Source of the DNA: Dehalococcoidia bacterium
GTDB lineage: Bacteria > Chloroflexota > Dehalococcoidia > GIF9 > AB-539-J10
Assembly: GCA_030606385.1 (NCBI GenBank)
Contig: JAUWGN010000052.1
Coordinates: forward strand, 1 to 7,083
Direction: 5' to 3'
DNA: 7,083 bases
In this document: piece after piece, positions 6,285-7,083 of the stretch
Numbering within the stretch: the stretch's first letter is position 1
Layout: each line of letters begins with the position of its first letter
Notes under the pieces: generated by a model
What the model saw: the letters and a program-made list of their open reading frames with translations, nothing else
Told to the model about the DNA's origin: nothing
The model's database searches: none
Position numbers and translations under genes: made by a program

Positions 6285-6641
6285 GTGGCTGAATTTAGTG
6301 AACTTTTGAAGCGGTTGAAAGCTGAAAGGAAGCGATTGTTACAAGAGCTCGAACAGATGCAGAGTTCCCAACGAGAATTGGAAAGAAGGGCTGGCGGTCC
6401 GTTTGGCGAAAGAGGGGAGGAGGCAAGCCAGGTCTTGGAGTTAGAAAAGAGGCTGGATATGGAGAAGAGGTTGAAGAAAGCTCTTGCTGAAATAGACCAT
6501 GTCTTGGAGAAGTATGATGCAGGGACTTATGGATTATGTGATTCTTGTGGCAATCCCATAGAGCCAGCCCGTCTTGAAGCGTTGCCTCAAGCAAGCTTGT
6601 GCTTGAGCTGCAAAGCGCGCCAGACAAGGGATGCAAGATAA
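6285..6641 (+). CDS. DksA/TraR-family C4 zinc-finger protein
   Basis: A 118-residue protein (121 if started at the GTG at 6276). Residues 1-35 and 46-78 are two long charged helices forming an antiparallel coiled coil. The turn between them (GGPFGERGEEAS, 37-48) is acidic, as at the tip of DksA, which enters the RNA polymerase secondary channel. The C-terminal zinc finger has Cys85, Cys88, Cys106 and Cys109 (C-x2-C-x17-C-x2-C) with the family-typical YGLCDSCGNPIEPARLEALP (82-101). By family it probably binds RNA polymerase and tunes transcription, perhaps with ppGpp, but small members are variable and the E. coli tip pattern DxxDxA is not exact (ERGEEAS), so I do not call it DksA proper. It begins 25 nt after the PEPCK homologue and overlaps lspA by 11 nt, an arrangement implying co-transcription. 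Confidence 0.88.
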   Translation: MAEFSELLKRLKAERKRLLQELEQMQSSQRELERRAGGPFGERGEEASQVLELEKRLDMEKRLKKALAEIDHVLEKYDAGTYGLCDSCGNPIEPARLEALPQASLCLSCKARQTRDAR

Positions 6642-7083
6642 AGGGCAACTTAAGCTGTTTTTGGTTGCTGCCGCTTCAATAATCGCCCTCGACCAACTGA
6701 CTAAGCTATGGGTGAGGAGCAATTCAGCCTTATTGCCACCCTCTGGAGAAAGTTTCCTGAATCTAGTGTATCGTGAGAACACTGGCTCCGTTTTTGGCTT
6801 GCTGCCGGGACAAGGTTCTTTTCTTATCGCTACTACTATAGCAGTCCTAATTATCATTTTGTTAGTGCGGCATTACTTATTGCCTACTGCTCTAAGCAAT
6901 GTATCGCTTGGTTTGCTTTTTGGTGGCGCCATCGGTAATTTAATAGATCGCTTTCGTTTCGGCTATGTCGTTGATTTCATTGACCTTCGGCTCTGGAACG
7001 ATTTTCACTGGCCAGCATTTAATTTCGCGGATGCTGCTATAGTGACTGGCATCCTTTTGCTCATTTATTCCCTTTATCGTATG
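6631..7083 (+). CDS. lspA: Lipoprotein signal peptidase (signal peptidase II), C-terminal end outside window
   Basis: Inner-membrane aspartyl protease that removes signal peptides from diacylglyceryl-modified prolipoproteins. 151 codons are open to the window edge; the family is about 150-170 residues, so only the tail is missing. Four hydrophobic segments are visible (about 9-20, 63-79, 91-105 and 135-149). Motifs: DQLTK (21-25), ENTGSVFGLL (49-58), GGAIGNLIDRFRFGYVVDFIDL (98-119) and WPAFNFADAAI (127-137). Asp115 and Asp134 match the catalytic pair, with the same 19-residue spacing as in the characterised Pseudomonas enzyme. The ATG at 6631 lies within the end of the zinc-finger gene in another frame (11-nt overlap). 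AAGGG directly abuts the ATG, too close for a normal ribosome-binding site, so translation probably depends on coupling. The start is supported by the short polar N-terminus before the first membrane helix and by an in-frame stop at 6604. Confidence 0.95.
   Translation, partial: MQDKGQLKLFLVAAASIIALDQLTKLWVRSNSALLPPSGESFLNLVYRENTGSVFGLLPGQGSFLIATTIAVLIIILLVRHYLLPTALSNVSLGLLFGGAIGNLIDRFRFGYVVDFIDLRLWNDFHWPAFNFADAAIVTGILLLIYSLYRM

Noticed and set aside
6295..6857. Two overlapping minus-strand open frames (117 and 107 codons) opposite the zinc-finger gene and lspA
   Set aside because: Both plus-strand genes carry clear motifs (C4 zinc finger, LspA catalytic aspartates). The antisense products look low-complexity and have no recognisable domain.

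Overview
The window looks like ordinary chromosomal, housekeeping-type DNA from a bacterium of moderate GC content, estimated by eye at 45-50 %. A Chloroflexota lineage such as Dehalococcoidia is my best guess, not a determination. It rests on the hrcA-grpE-dnaK order under a CIRCE operator, a DnaK that keeps the insert missing from typical Firmicutes proteins but ends in a GEFREV tail, and TTG/GTG starts. I saw no insertion sequence, phage gene, CRISPR array, tRNA or rRNA.

Layout. On the minus strand, 983 to 1 is the first 327 codons of serine hydroxymethyltransferase (glyA), cut by the window edge. The 105-bp gap to hrcA carries a strong sigma-70-type promoter (TTGACA, 17 bp, TACATT) and, at the predicted transcription start, a near-perfect CIRCE operator (1062-1088) ending directly before the hrcA ATG. 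Six genes then run on the plus strand: hrcA (1089-2108), grpE (TTG start, 2123-2692), dnaK (2670-4568, overlapping grpE), a divergent ATP-type phosphoenolpyruvate carboxykinase homologue (4661-6259), a small DksA/TraR-family zinc-finger protein (GTG start, 6285-6641), and lspA, signal peptidase II (6631 to the right edge, lacking only its end). glyA and lspA have no in-window stop codon, but both are clear by translation and motif content.

How the genes fit together. hrcA-grpE-dnaK is a classical autoregulated class I heat-shock unit: HrcA binds CIRCE, and GrpE is the nucleotide exchange factor of DnaK. The usual fourth member, dnaJ, is not next to dnaK. A 92-bp AT-rich gap without a convincing terminator leads instead to the PEPCK homologue, the DksA-like protein and lspA. 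These three may be co-transcribed with the heat-shock genes by read-through or may have their own promoter in that gap.

The feature most worth following up is the PEPCK homologue. It aligns over nearly its full length with ATP-dependent PEPCK and keeps the residues equivalent to the substrate- and metal-binding set, but its nucleotide-binding P-loop is rewritten (ALTANGKT instead of GLSGTGKT) and a nucleotide-contacting arginine seems to be missing. Secondary points are the CIRCE spacer that contains the hrcA ribosome-binding site, and PLP-pocket substitutions in GlyA. I found no clearly new multi-gene system.
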